Positions 8,243-15,527 of a DNA stretch of 36,765 bases are shown piece after piece. A program made the translations under genes and the position numbers. Positions within the stretch are counted from its first letter, which is position 1, and every line of letters starts with the position of its first letter. A model generated the notes under the pieces. It made no database searches. It had not been told where the DNA came from and saw only the letters and a list, made by a program, of their open reading frames with translations. This DNA comes from Rhodothermales bacterium (GTDB taxonomy: Bacteria; Bacteroidota; Rhodothermia; Rhodothermales; Bin80), in the NCBI GenBank assembly GCA_022821385.1, contig JAJEDR010000027.1:1-36765 (forward strand), given 5' to 3'.

Positions 8243-10111
8243 ATGCGTTCCGGTCATTCTGCCACCTCCTTTTTTATTTGCTTGCTCATCGGAGTGACGC
8301 CGGCTCCACACCTGTTTGCACAGTCCTCATGGGAATTGATCTGGAACGATGAATTTGACTACACTGGGTTGCCCGACAGTTCTCGCTGGTCTTACGATGT
8401 TGGTGGGCACGGTTGGGGCAATCAGGAAGACCAGTTCTACACGGAAAACCGGGAAGAAAATGCCAGGGCTGACGGCGACCATCTAATCATAGAAGCCAGA
8501 AAAGAAGACTGGCGTGGTCGCTCGTACACTTCTGCACGACTAGTCTCTAAATACAAGGGGGATTGGACGTATGGACGCATAGAGGTTCGTGCGCAACTTC
8601 CGTCCGGAAGAGGCACCTGGCCAGCCATCTGGATGCTTCCTACAAACAGCCATTACGGCAATGGCGGATGGCCTGATACTGGTGAAATTGACATCATGGA
8701 GCATGTCGGGTTCGATCAGGATCTAATTCATGCGACCATTCATACAGACGCGTACAACCACATGATCGGCACACAAAGGGGTGGAAGTAAACGTGTGACA
8801 GGCGCCTCAGACAGTTTTCATGTTTACGCCGTTGAATGGTCGCCAAGGAAGATGGTGTTCTCCATTGACGGGGTTGATTTCTGGACGTACTCCAAGGGGC
8901 TTAGTAATTGGCAGGGCTGGCCGTTTGATCTGGACTTCCATCTCATCATGAATATCGCCATTGGAGGTGCATGGGGAGGAGCACAGGGTATTGACGACAG
9001 CATCTTTCCACAGCAGATGCTCATTGACCATGTACGTGTATACCGTTACATTGATTTTCCCCAAGTAACACTTGCTGCGCCTGCTACGTTGGAAGCCGGC
9101 GAGACCGCCGTGATTACGGGAACATCCGTAGACCCCGACGGACGCATTCTACGCGTTAACCTCTATCAGGGCGATGGCCTCCTGGAATCAATCACGGGAG
9201 GAGCATCGGAATGGAGTTGGTCCGCCAGTAACGTATCCGCGGGATGTTACAAATTACGCGCCGAAGCCACAGACGATGGCGGGTGGACCAGCATTACAGA
9301 TGCTCAGTCCCTGACCGTAGGTAATTCATGCACTGACAATGCCCCTTACCTGATGAGCCCCCACCCTATCCAGGATCGGATAGAGGCAGAGTACTTTGAT
9401 CTAGGAGGATCAGGCGTAGCTTATCTTGAAGCCTCTTTTTCGCCTACGAATGAGGGCGGTGGTATTCGTCTTGACGAAGGCGTAGATGTATTCCCGACAA
9501 CTGACGGTATCGGCTATCATGTTGGGAATATCGCCCGACGTGAGTGGGTGACCTATACCGTTCATGTGGATCAATCGGGTATCTACGATTTGCAAGTACG
9601 ACTGGCCAGTCAGGCAAACCAGGTTTCCTTTTCGCTTGAATTTGACGGTGTAGATAAGATCGGTGTCTTCACACATCCAAGCCATTTTGATGACTTTACG
9701 ACCGTTCGCGTAATCACAGAAGACGGTATTGCCCTGGATGAGGGGACTCAGATCATGAAGATTCAATTTCTCAGCAATGGGACAAAGGTGAACTGGTTCC
9801 AATTTCGACTGAGGTCCCCTACCAGTAGTGAAGAGACACCTGAAAACGGAAAAACGGATCTTCTCGGTAATTATCCTAACCCTTTCAAGGATGCTACGGT
9901 CATAAGTTATCAGGTGGGGCGGCCCGGTCATATAGTTCTGGAGGTCTTCAATACGCTTGGCCAACGTGTACGTACGCTGGCTGATCATCACCATCCTGCG
10001 GGTAAGCATTCGACTATCCTGTACGCGGACGGCCTCAGTACCGGCACATATTTCTACAGGCTGACCGGTGATGCGACGGCAAAGCGTGCACTTCAGTATC
10101 TAGGGAAATAA
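8243..10111 (+). CDS. secreted GH16 beta-glucanase (laminarinase-like) with CBM6-like module and sorting domain
   Basis: The 622-residue product starts with a signal peptide ending near LFAQ (residue 27). Residues ~28-273 form a GH16 catalytic domain. It has WNDEFDYTGLPDSSRWSYD, WGNQEDQFYT, SGRGTWPAIWMLP and the active site GEIDIMEHVG, with Glu148 as nucleophile, Asp150 as helper and Glu153 as acid/base. The intact E-I-D-I-M-E motif with the GNQE region suggests beta-1,3(-1,4)-glucanase activity on laminarin-like glucans; the exact substrate is inferred. An Ig-like domain follows (~275-370), then a CBM6-like module (~379-525, beginning IEAEYFDLGGSG). Last comes a C-terminal sorting-type domain (GNYPNPF ... 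VFNTLGQRVRTLAD ... STGTYFYRL). The protein is therefore probably exported and surface-attached or released. It is a single gene with no susC/D pair beside it. Confidence 0.92.
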   Translation: MRSGHSATSFFICLLIGVTPAPHLFAQSSWELIWNDEFDYTGLPDSSRWSYDVGGHGWGNQEDQFYTENREENARADGDHLIIEARKEDWRGRSYTSARLVSKYKGDWTYGRIEVRAQLPSGRGTWPAIWMLPTNSHYGNGGWPDTGEIDIMEHVGFDQDLIHATIHTDAYNHMIGTQRGGSKRVTGASDSFHVYAVEWSPRKMVFSIDGVDFWTYSKGLSNWQGWPFDLDFHLIMNIAIGGAWGGAQGIDDSIFPQQMLIDHVRVYRYIDFPQVTLAAPATLEAGETAVITGTSVDPDGRILRVNLYQGDGLLESITGGASEWSWSASNVSAGCYKLRAEATDDGGWTSITDAQSLTVGNSCTDNAPYLMSPHPIQDRIEAEYFDLGGSGVAYLEASFSPTNEGGGIRLDEGVDVFPTTDGIGYHVGNIARREWVTYTVHVDQSGIYDLQVRLASQANQVSFSLEFDGVDKIGVFTHPSHFDDFTTVRVITEDGIALDEGTQIMKIQFLSNGTKVNWFQFRLRSPTSSEETPENGKTDLLGNYPNPFKDATVISYQVGRPGHIVLEVFNTLGQRVRTLADHHHPAGKHSTILYADGLSTGTYFYRLTGDATAKRALQYLGK

Positions 10112-10504
10112 TCGGGAATTACACGGTCTAGCGTATTGGCCCCGAGGTTTTTCTGACTTGGTAGGTGTTCGGAGACGCCAAACCAGATTGCAGTGTAGAA
10201 CCCTTCAAAGGGGCCACGCTAGTTTGTAATTACAAATCAAGGCCAAGTACCGACAGGCGGGTGTCGTTTGTGTAAGGGGTACTGAGGTGTTCAGCCAGTT
10301 GCATCTCATACGCTATTTCACGTTGCGGCCGACGAAACCCCGGTAAAAGACAATGATGAATGGGAGGCTCGGCGGCAACACCAGAACAGAAAATGCCGTT
10401 GTAGCAGTGGAATAACATGCACAAGTTCACGTAGAATATGAACTTATTTGCAGAAGCAATTTTCCGACCTTATTCGAGAGGTTTTCTGTGAATACTCACT
10501 TGGA
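10112..10504. other. intergenic region between convergent genes
   Basis: These 393 bases lie between the end of the GH16 gene and the end of pabC. No gene is supported; a 66-codon leftward frame at 10230-10430 has no features. There is no strong hairpin with a T-run that would serve as an intrinsic terminator. The one notable element is a perfect palindrome at 10223-10236, listed separately. Confidence 0.4.
10223..10236. repeat. 14-bp perfect palindrome TTTGTAATTACAAA
   Basis: The sequence TTTGTAATTACAAA reads the same on both strands. It lies in the spacer between two convergent genes, where an operator has no obvious gene to control. It is too AT-rich, and lacks the loop, to be a convincing terminator. 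A chance palindrome or a protein-binding site are both possible. Confidence 0.3.
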
Positions 10505-11332
10505 TTAAACATCTCGGGAATTCAAGCCAATGATTTCCCGCAACGCAGCCTTCAATCGTTCCGGCAATCGTGGCTCCAACTCGCGTGCGTTAATTTTCCG
10601 AATTGGTGCTGCCAGTCGCACACTATTCACCATAAAGGCAGATTCTACGGACTGCAAATCGTTTGCAGTAATAGATTCTTCTGCGATTTTGATGTCTAAG
10701 TCAGATCCAAAACCCAGTAGCCATTGCCGCATGACCCCTGGAAGAACGCCATCTGAAACGGGAGGAGTTACCCAAGTATCATCAATTTTCAGAAATAGGT
10801 TTCCGGTCGTCGTACAACAAATGTTGCCGTAGGTATTCAAGAAGAGGGCATCATCATAGCCTTCGGTTTGCGCAGCTCTGAAGGCAACTACATTATCCGT
10901 ATAGGCCAGAGTTTTGTGACGGCTTGTTATTGACGTGCTATTTCGACGAATATTACTGGTCTGAAGTGAGATAGGCTCAAATTGATCCTTCCTGTTCAGC
11001 GGTGATAAATTCATTAAAACTGTGGGAAATGCCCTTTTCGCACTTACAATGCCTCTTTCGGCAGGCCCAGATGTAACGGTAATGCGTAAGACACCGCTAT
11101 GATCTTTGGTCAAAAACTTAGCGAGGAGAGCATTAATCCTCTGGTGATCAATTGCAATGTTGAGCGCAATGGCATCATTGATGAGCCTGTCCAAATGAAG
11201 CGCACGCAAAATCATGGTGCCATGGGCAATCAAGGAGGTATCAAATACGCCATCCGCAAGCAGTAACCCCCGATCCCGTAGATCAAAAGGACGAACTGCA
11301 CCTTGCTCACTTGATTGCTCTATGAAGAACAT
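10505..11332 (-). CDS. pabC: aminodeoxychorismate lyase-like class IV aminotransferase
   Basis: This 275-residue protein is a fold-type IV PLP enzyme. The N-terminal RGLLLADGVFDTSLIAHG matches the family's 'DRGLxxGDGxFET' motif. Lys140 in SRHKTLAYTDNV is the expected Schiff-base lysine, and VLPGVMRQWLL fits the 'GITR' phosphate-loop region. The usual acidic 'E-x-T-x-S-N-x-F' segment reads CCTTTGNLF here, a mild deviation. Given pabB and pabA immediately upstream, the likely reaction is pyruvate elimination from 4-amino-4-deoxychorismate to give p-aminobenzoate for folate. D-amino acid or branched-chain aminotransferases share the fold, so the name leans on context. It overlaps the end of pabA by about 26 bases, which indicates tight operon packing. 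Confidence 0.85.
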   Translation of the reverse strand: MFFIEQSSEQGAVRPFDLRDRGLLLADGVFDTSLIAHGTMILRALHLDRLINDAIALNIAIDHQRINALLAKFLTKDHSGVLRITVTSGPAERGIVSAKRAFPTVLMNLSPLNRKDQFEPISLQTSNIRRNSTSITSRHKTLAYTDNVVAFRAAQTEGYDDALFLNTYGNICCTTTGNLFLKIDDTWVTPPVSDGVLPGVMRQWLLGFGSDLDIKIAEESITANDLQSVESAFMVNSVRLAAPIRKINARELEPRLPERLKAALREIIGLNSRDV

Positions 11333-11903
11333 TGAAATTCTCTGAGATCAACAGGAAGTTTTGTAGAAGCTCGTGCCCTGCTTCGCTCAATATTGATTCC
11401 GGATGAAATTGGACGCCAAATGTAGGATGCTCCTTGTGACGCAATGCCATGATCTCTCCACCCACAGATTTAGCCTGAACTATCAAATCAGTATCAGAAA
11501 TCTCTGCCACGATGAGGGAGTGATATAGACCTGCCTTCAGCGGATTGGGTAACCCTTTAAAGAGGTCGCAGCCATTATGCATTATGGGGCTTGCTTGGCC
11601 GTATTCTGGAAATAGGGAGTTCTTTACGACACCACCATAGGATTGTGCAATCGCCAGATGGCCTAGGCATACGCCCAGAATTGACAATCTACCTGAATAA
11701 TGTGAAACCACATCCATGCTGATGCCAGCTTCAGTCGGCGTGCACGGACCTGGCGAAATCACCAGTGCTTTGGGAGCCAAAGCTTCAACATCATCCAGGG
11801 TAACCTCGTTAGAATCAACAACTTCGGTTGTCTCGCCAAGCTCCTGGAAATATCTACTCAGGTTGAAAACAAAACTATCTCGATTATTCAACAGCAGGAT
11901 CAT
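11307..11903 (-). CDS. pabA: aminodeoxychorismate/anthranilate synthase glutaminase subunit
   Basis: This is a 198-residue class I glutamine amidotransferase that supplies ammonia to the chorismate-binding subunit. It begins MILLLNNRDSFVFNL, typical of PabA/TrpG. The oxyanion segment SPGPCTP (50-56), nucleophile Cys79 in GVCLGH, and the His167/Glu169 pair in FGVQFHPES are all present. The residue after GVCLGH is leucine rather than the usual glutamine. The chosen start, ATG at 11903, shares bases with the pabB stop (TAATG), pointing to translational coupling; an earlier in-frame ATG at 11930 would overlap pabB more deeply. The pabB-type partner makes p-aminobenzoate the likely product. The same subunit could also serve tryptophan synthesis if no separate trpG exists. 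Confidence 0.9.
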   Translation of the reverse strand: MILLLNNRDSFVFNLSRYFQELGETTEVVDSNEVTLDDVEALAPKALVISPGPCTPTEAGISMDVVSHYSGRLSILGVCLGHLAIAQSYGGVVKNSLFPEYGQASPIMHNGCDLFKGLPNPLKAGLYHSLIVAEISDTDLIVQAKSVGGEIMALRHKEHPTFGVQFHPESILSEAGHELLQNFLLISENFNVLHRAIK

Positions 11904-13267
11904 TAGGCAACCACTTCTTCTGTGCTGCACAGTATTTTCTGCGCCTTCAGCAAGGTTTCAGAATACTCCTCATTTGGATTGGATAAAGAGGTTATTCCAC
12001 TACCCACATCTAGGCGGGCACGGTCGCCATCAAACTGAATGGTCCGAATCATGATGTTAAAGTCTGCTGCGCCGTCAAACCCGAAATAACCGAATGAGCC
12101 GCAAAAGGCACGACGCGAATTTTGTTCTAAATGATCAATAATCTCCATAGCACGACATTTCGGCGCCCCCGTAACCGACCCCCCAGGGAATACTGCAGAC
12201 AGTAGATTGAACGCATCGTGTTCGTCCCCGAGCTGCCCGCGGACGGAAGATGTGAGCTGATGTAATCCGGCATAGGATTCTAGAGTGCAAAGCTCTGAAA
12301 CTTCCACCGAATGAGGCTTGCAAACTTTTGACAGATCATTGCGAAGTAAATCAACAATCATGATGTTCTCGGCACGATCTTTCTTTGATTTGAGAAGCCT
12401 GTCCTTTAACCGTCGATCTTCCTCAGGATCATCTGACCGCGCAATCGTCCCTTTGATCGGCCTTGCTTCGACCATCCCCCCATCATCCACAGTAATCAGT
12501 CGTTCTGGAGAAGTGCAAGCAATGCTGCGCTCCCCGAAAGTACCATAAGCAGAGAATGGGGCCGGATTGCTCTTTCGAATGGAAAGATATACCTGTAACG
12601 GGTCTGTAGAATGGGGCACATTTGCTTCGAAAGTATGTGCAAAATTTGCTTGGTAAATGTCGCCCGCTCGAATAAAATTAAGAATGTCATTTACAGCTCT
12701 CAAATAGGTCGTTTTTGAAATCTGGTTACGCCAGGCGAGGGGTACATCAGAGGTAGAGGAGGATGGTAAGTTGCCGATATCTCGCCTGACCGCATTGATT
12801 TTCGCTTGGGCTATATGCCTGCAAGGCTCGTATGCCCCGCTTTTAAAACCCGATGAAATGATCCATGTAAGGTCAGCGTGATGATCAACAGCAATGATCG
12901 TGTCATACAACCTGAAGTGACAATTTGCACGGCTCTGAATGCAAGATACAAGCGTGTTTCGTGAATTAAGTTCTGAAAACTCGTAATCGAAAAATCCGAC
13001 TAATCCTCCTTGGAATGGGGGCCCCTGATTAATATGACCGGATGAGTAACGCCTAAGCGCAAAACGCAAATCATCTGTGTTTGCCGCAGCCGGGAATGAT
13101 TCGATAGGATCAATACAGAGATAAGAATAGCGACCGAGTCGCTGCATATTGGATGAGCTATCCAGCCAGATCAAACCGCGGCCTTGCGCATACTTTTGTA
13201 CCAAAGGCTGCAGATCTATTGCAGCTAATTTTTGTGCCCATACCTTGGCACATTGCGAAGCGATCAT
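11903..13267 (-). CDS. pabB: aminodeoxychorismate synthase component I
   Basis: The 454-residue product is a chorismate-binding enzyme. The N-terminal ~160 residues are the divergent lobe. The conserved catalytic domain begins near residue 185 (ISKTTYLRAVNDILNFIRAGDIYQANF). The active-site lysine is present in RPIKGT (Lys272); this PIKGT form is the PabB signature, whereas anthranilate synthase has PIAGT. RAENIMIVDLLRND (298-311), LHQLTSSVRG (335-344) and PGGSVTGAPK (361-370) complete the family motifs. With PabA it converts chorismate and glutamine to 4-amino-4-deoxychorismate. It is the first gene of the pabB-pabA-pabC operon. An AGGAG sequence sits about 14 bases ahead of the ATG, rather far for a ribosome-binding site. 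Confidence 0.92.
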   Translation of the reverse strand: MIASQCAKVWAQKLAAIDLQPLVQKYAQGRGLIWLDSSSNMQRLGRYSYLCIDPIESFPAAANTDDLRFALRRYSSGHINQGPPFQGGLVGFFDYEFSELNSRNTLVSCIQSRANCHFRLYDTIIAVDHHADLTWIISSGFKSGAYEPCRHIAQAKINAVRRDIGNLPSSSTSDVPLAWRNQISKTTYLRAVNDILNFIRAGDIYQANFAHTFEANVPHSTDPLQVYLSIRKSNPAPFSAYGTFGERSIACTSPERLITVDDGGMVEARPIKGTIARSDDPEEDRRLKDRLLKSKKDRAENIMIVDLLRNDLSKVCKPHSVEVSELCTLESYAGLHQLTSSVRGQLGDEHDAFNLLSAVFPGGSVTGAPKCRAMEIIDHLEQNSRRAFCGSFGYFGFDGAADFNIMIRTIQFDGDRARLDVGSGITSLSNPNEEYSETLLKAQKILCSTEEVVA

Positions 13268-13937
13268 GCGAGTTGGATGTCTCCTATTCCTGCATTAGAA
13301 AATGATTTTACCGCATACTTCGACCATATGGATCATCGTCCGAATTCCAACCATTTAGACCAATGATTCTGGGCCATACGGTCCACGGTGCTGAGCGAAA
13401 TAGGCTAACCATGTGTTGTTAACCCGACCTCCATGATTTGCTGGATTTATCTTCATAGTTGATAAACCTGTCCGTTTGACGTCGATGATACGTTTTGGTC
13501 TGGTAACTGGTACCATAGAACGTCGTGCTGAGCCGGAATTGATCGCTAAGCTGGAGTTCAACTTTTAGACGAAGACTCTACCCTAAACCTCCTACCCTTA
13601 TCATTAGTACCGATTCTGAATCAATTCACTACTCTGTGAGGCAAGCCATTCTCTTGGTTTTCGACAGACCCTCGAGCACCCAGCCTGATCAGCACTCGAA
13701 CCGATAAGATCATGCCACCCCGTATATCTATCCAGCCCAACGAAATAACGCAGACTACAAGAAGAAGACGGAGATATCGTAGAAACTGCGCGTTTGGTTT
13801 ACACCAGTAGCGTAAGGCCCGGCGCAGGAACCTGTAATCTTACGATATCTAAAACCGAACATCTTCCTTCCAGCCGTATCACATTTGATGTCAGAATTTC
13901 ACTATACTTGCCCTTGCCTCGCTAATTCTCACAATGT
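13268..13937. other. long intergenic region between divergent pabB and sterol methyltransferase genes
   Basis: I see no gene, tRNA or clear hairpin in these 670 bases. A 68-codon leftward frame at 13355-13561 has no recognisable features. Near the right edge, TATACTTG (13903-13910) is one base from the Bacteroidota -7 box TAnnTTTG, with a TTG 15 bases upstream. The spacing is shorter than usual, so it is only a weak promoter candidate for the methyltransferase. Confidence 0.4.
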
Positions 13938-15017
13938 GTGAATAACCAAAAAGCCTATTTCGATGTACCATTCATTTATCACTTAGATTTCATGGCCCTG
14001 GTATCCCGAAAAGAATCCAACGCCCATTCTCCGATTCGCCTTGCCCCGACGGAGGTAAAGCCCGCAGTCACTCGCTACGAAAATCTCCACGACGGTGAAC
14101 TTGCAGATAGAAAGGAGAATTATCGGTCGCTCGTCAATGACTATTATGATCTTGTGACAGATTTCTTCGAATTCGGCTGGGGGCAATCCTTCCACTTCGC
14201 TCCCCGCCGCCGAGGCGAATCATTCAAAGAGTCCCTGCTCAGGCACCAACGCTTCCTCGCCGACCAGTTATCCTTGAAACCAGGAATGCAGGTGTTAGAT
14301 GCTGGCTGTGGTGTCGGAGGGCCGATGGGCAACTTTGCCCGCTGGTACGGTGCCGATTTCGTCGGGGTCAACATCAATGCTTACCAAATTGAACGCGCTA
14401 AAGGGCATATCAAGGATGTCAGCGAACTCTGTCGCTTCATCCACGCAAGCTACATGCAGATTCCCGAAGAGAATGATCACTTCGATGCTGCATTTGCAAT
14501 TGAATCCATGCCGCACGCCCCCGACAAAACTACTGCATTCCGAGAGATCTTCCGTGTACTTCGCCCGGGAGCCTGTTTTGCGGGCTATGATTGGTGTCTC
14601 ACCGAGGATTTTGATCCCGAAGATCGAGAATGCCTGCAGATCAAACAGAACATCATGGTTGGAAACGGTCTGCCAGACATCAGTTCAACGCACGAGGTCT
14701 GCAACGCATTGCGCGATGCCGGTTTCGAAATTCTAGGAGCTCGCGACCTAGCACCAGATGCGGATCCGGATACGCCGTGGTTTCGTGCCCTTCAAGGCCG
14801 CGATTTCTCACTGATGAGCATTCCTCGCACACCAATCGGCCGGAGCATGATGAACCTTACCCTGCGGATAGGGGAATGGTTACGCCTGGCCCCACAAGGG
14901 GCAAGAGCCGTCAGTACTTTCCTGAATAATGGAGCAGATGCCTTGGTCAAAGGAGGCGAAAGTGGTGTTTTTACACCAATGTTTTTCTTTCTGGCAAGGA
15001 AACCTGCGTGTCCTTAG
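13938..15017 (+). CDS. sterol 24-C-methyltransferase (SMT/Erg6)-like methyltransferase
   Basis: The 359-residue product is a class I SAM methyltransferase with the full set of SMT regions known from Erg6. The sterol-binding region I is YYDLVTDFFEFGWGQSFHFA (69-88). The SAM loop is LDAGCGVGGP (120-129). Region III is FAIESMPHAPD (186-196), close to the eukaryotic 'YAIEATCHAP'. Region IV is GYDWCLTEDFDPED (216-229). The C-terminus (PMFFFLARKP) matches a sterol-MT C-terminal domain. SMTs transfer methyl groups from SAM to C-24 or C-28 of sterol side chains; here the substrate is inferred. The GTG start at 13938 is uncertain, and ATG 13992 is an alternative. The gene stands alone, with no squalene or sterol cyclisation gene in the window. 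Ubiquinone or tocopherol methyltransferases are less likely because regions I and III are SMT-specific. Confidence 0.87.
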   Translation: MNNQKAYFDVPFIYHLDFMALVSRKESNAHSPIRLAPTEVKPAVTRYENLHDGELADRKENYRSLVNDYYDLVTDFFEFGWGQSFHFAPRRRGESFKESLLRHQRFLADQLSLKPGMQVLDAGCGVGGPMGNFARWYGADFVGVNINAYQIERAKGHIKDVSELCRFIHASYMQIPEENDHFDAAFAIESMPHAPDKTTAFREIFRVLRPGACFAGYDWCLTEDFDPEDRECLQIKQNIMVGNGLPDISSTHEVCNALRDAGFEILGARDLAPDADPDTPWFRALQGRDFSLMSIPRTPIGRSMMNLTLRIGEWLRLAPQGARAVSTFLNNGADALVKGGESGVFTPMFFFLARKPACP

Positions 15018-15527
15018 ACGTACGGGGTTCTGAAGTTGCTCCATTGGACGCAGACACAATCGACGATTCTACGCTCTGACGAGCTTGACGACGCACTTCG
15101 TAAAGACCAAGGTGAGTGCAGCGGGAAATACTGTCAGTAAAGTGTGCGGTCTAATAATGCCGTACGAAAAAAGACCCCCAGCCATATCTTGCTTCGGCCA
15201 TGCCATCCTCCAGGAAAACACCAACTACTCCGAGTATCCGTCGTATCTCTGAATCTGTGCTACCCACCTGAAAATCAATATTTTTTCAGTCTGCTCCATA
15301 CTCAGAGAACTAAATTATTTGTGCGGAGTAGACGCCCCAACAATAATCCTGTTCATTAGTTATTTTTGCTGGAGAGGCATAAAACACAAGTTTTTTTGCC
15401 ATTTATGCTTTTTTACACTAATTTCCTATGAATATAGCTGAATTGCCTTTTTTATTGTTCACGAGTTCGTACCTTTGAGCGTACCGAATCTTTCCCTCAT
15501 CAACCGTAAACACACTACGTTACACCC
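15018..15527. other. intergenic region upstream of glutamine synthetase III
   Basis: These 510 bases hold no supported gene. The 3' part becomes strongly T-rich (15360-15460), as expected upstream of a promoter. TACCTTTG at 15470-15477 matches the Bacteroidota -7 consensus TAnnTTTG, and a TTG lies at 15443-15445. The 24-base spacing between them is a little long, so this is a tentative promoter for the glutamine synthetase gene. No hairpin with a T-tract was found for the upstream methyltransferase gene. Confidence 0.4.
15470..15477 (+). promoter_or_regulatory. possible -7 promoter box for glutamine synthetase III
   Basis: TACCTTTG fits the Bacteroidota -7 consensus TAnnTTTG exactly. It lies 50 bases before the ATG of the glutamine synthetase gene, within a T-rich upstream stretch. 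The best -33 TTG (15443-15445) is spaced slightly too far away, so the call rests mainly on the -7 box and position. Confidence 0.3.

Noticed and set aside
9410-10009. 199-codon leftward open frame inside the GH16 gene
   Set aside because: It lies wholly antisense to the CBM6-like and sorting domains, has no domain of its own, and is explained by the codon pattern of the sense gene.
13355-13561. 68-codon leftward frame upstream of pabB, considered as a transposase remnant
   Set aside because: No conserved transposase motif and no terminal inverted repeats were found in the 670-base spacer.
13680-13720. GGTTCGAGT on the minus strand, checked as a possible tRNA T-arm
   Set aside because: No acceptor, D or anticodon stem can be drawn around it.
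15144-15359. 71-codon rightward frame upstream of glnN
   Set aside because: Histidine- and proline-rich random-looking text in a T-rich promoter-type region.
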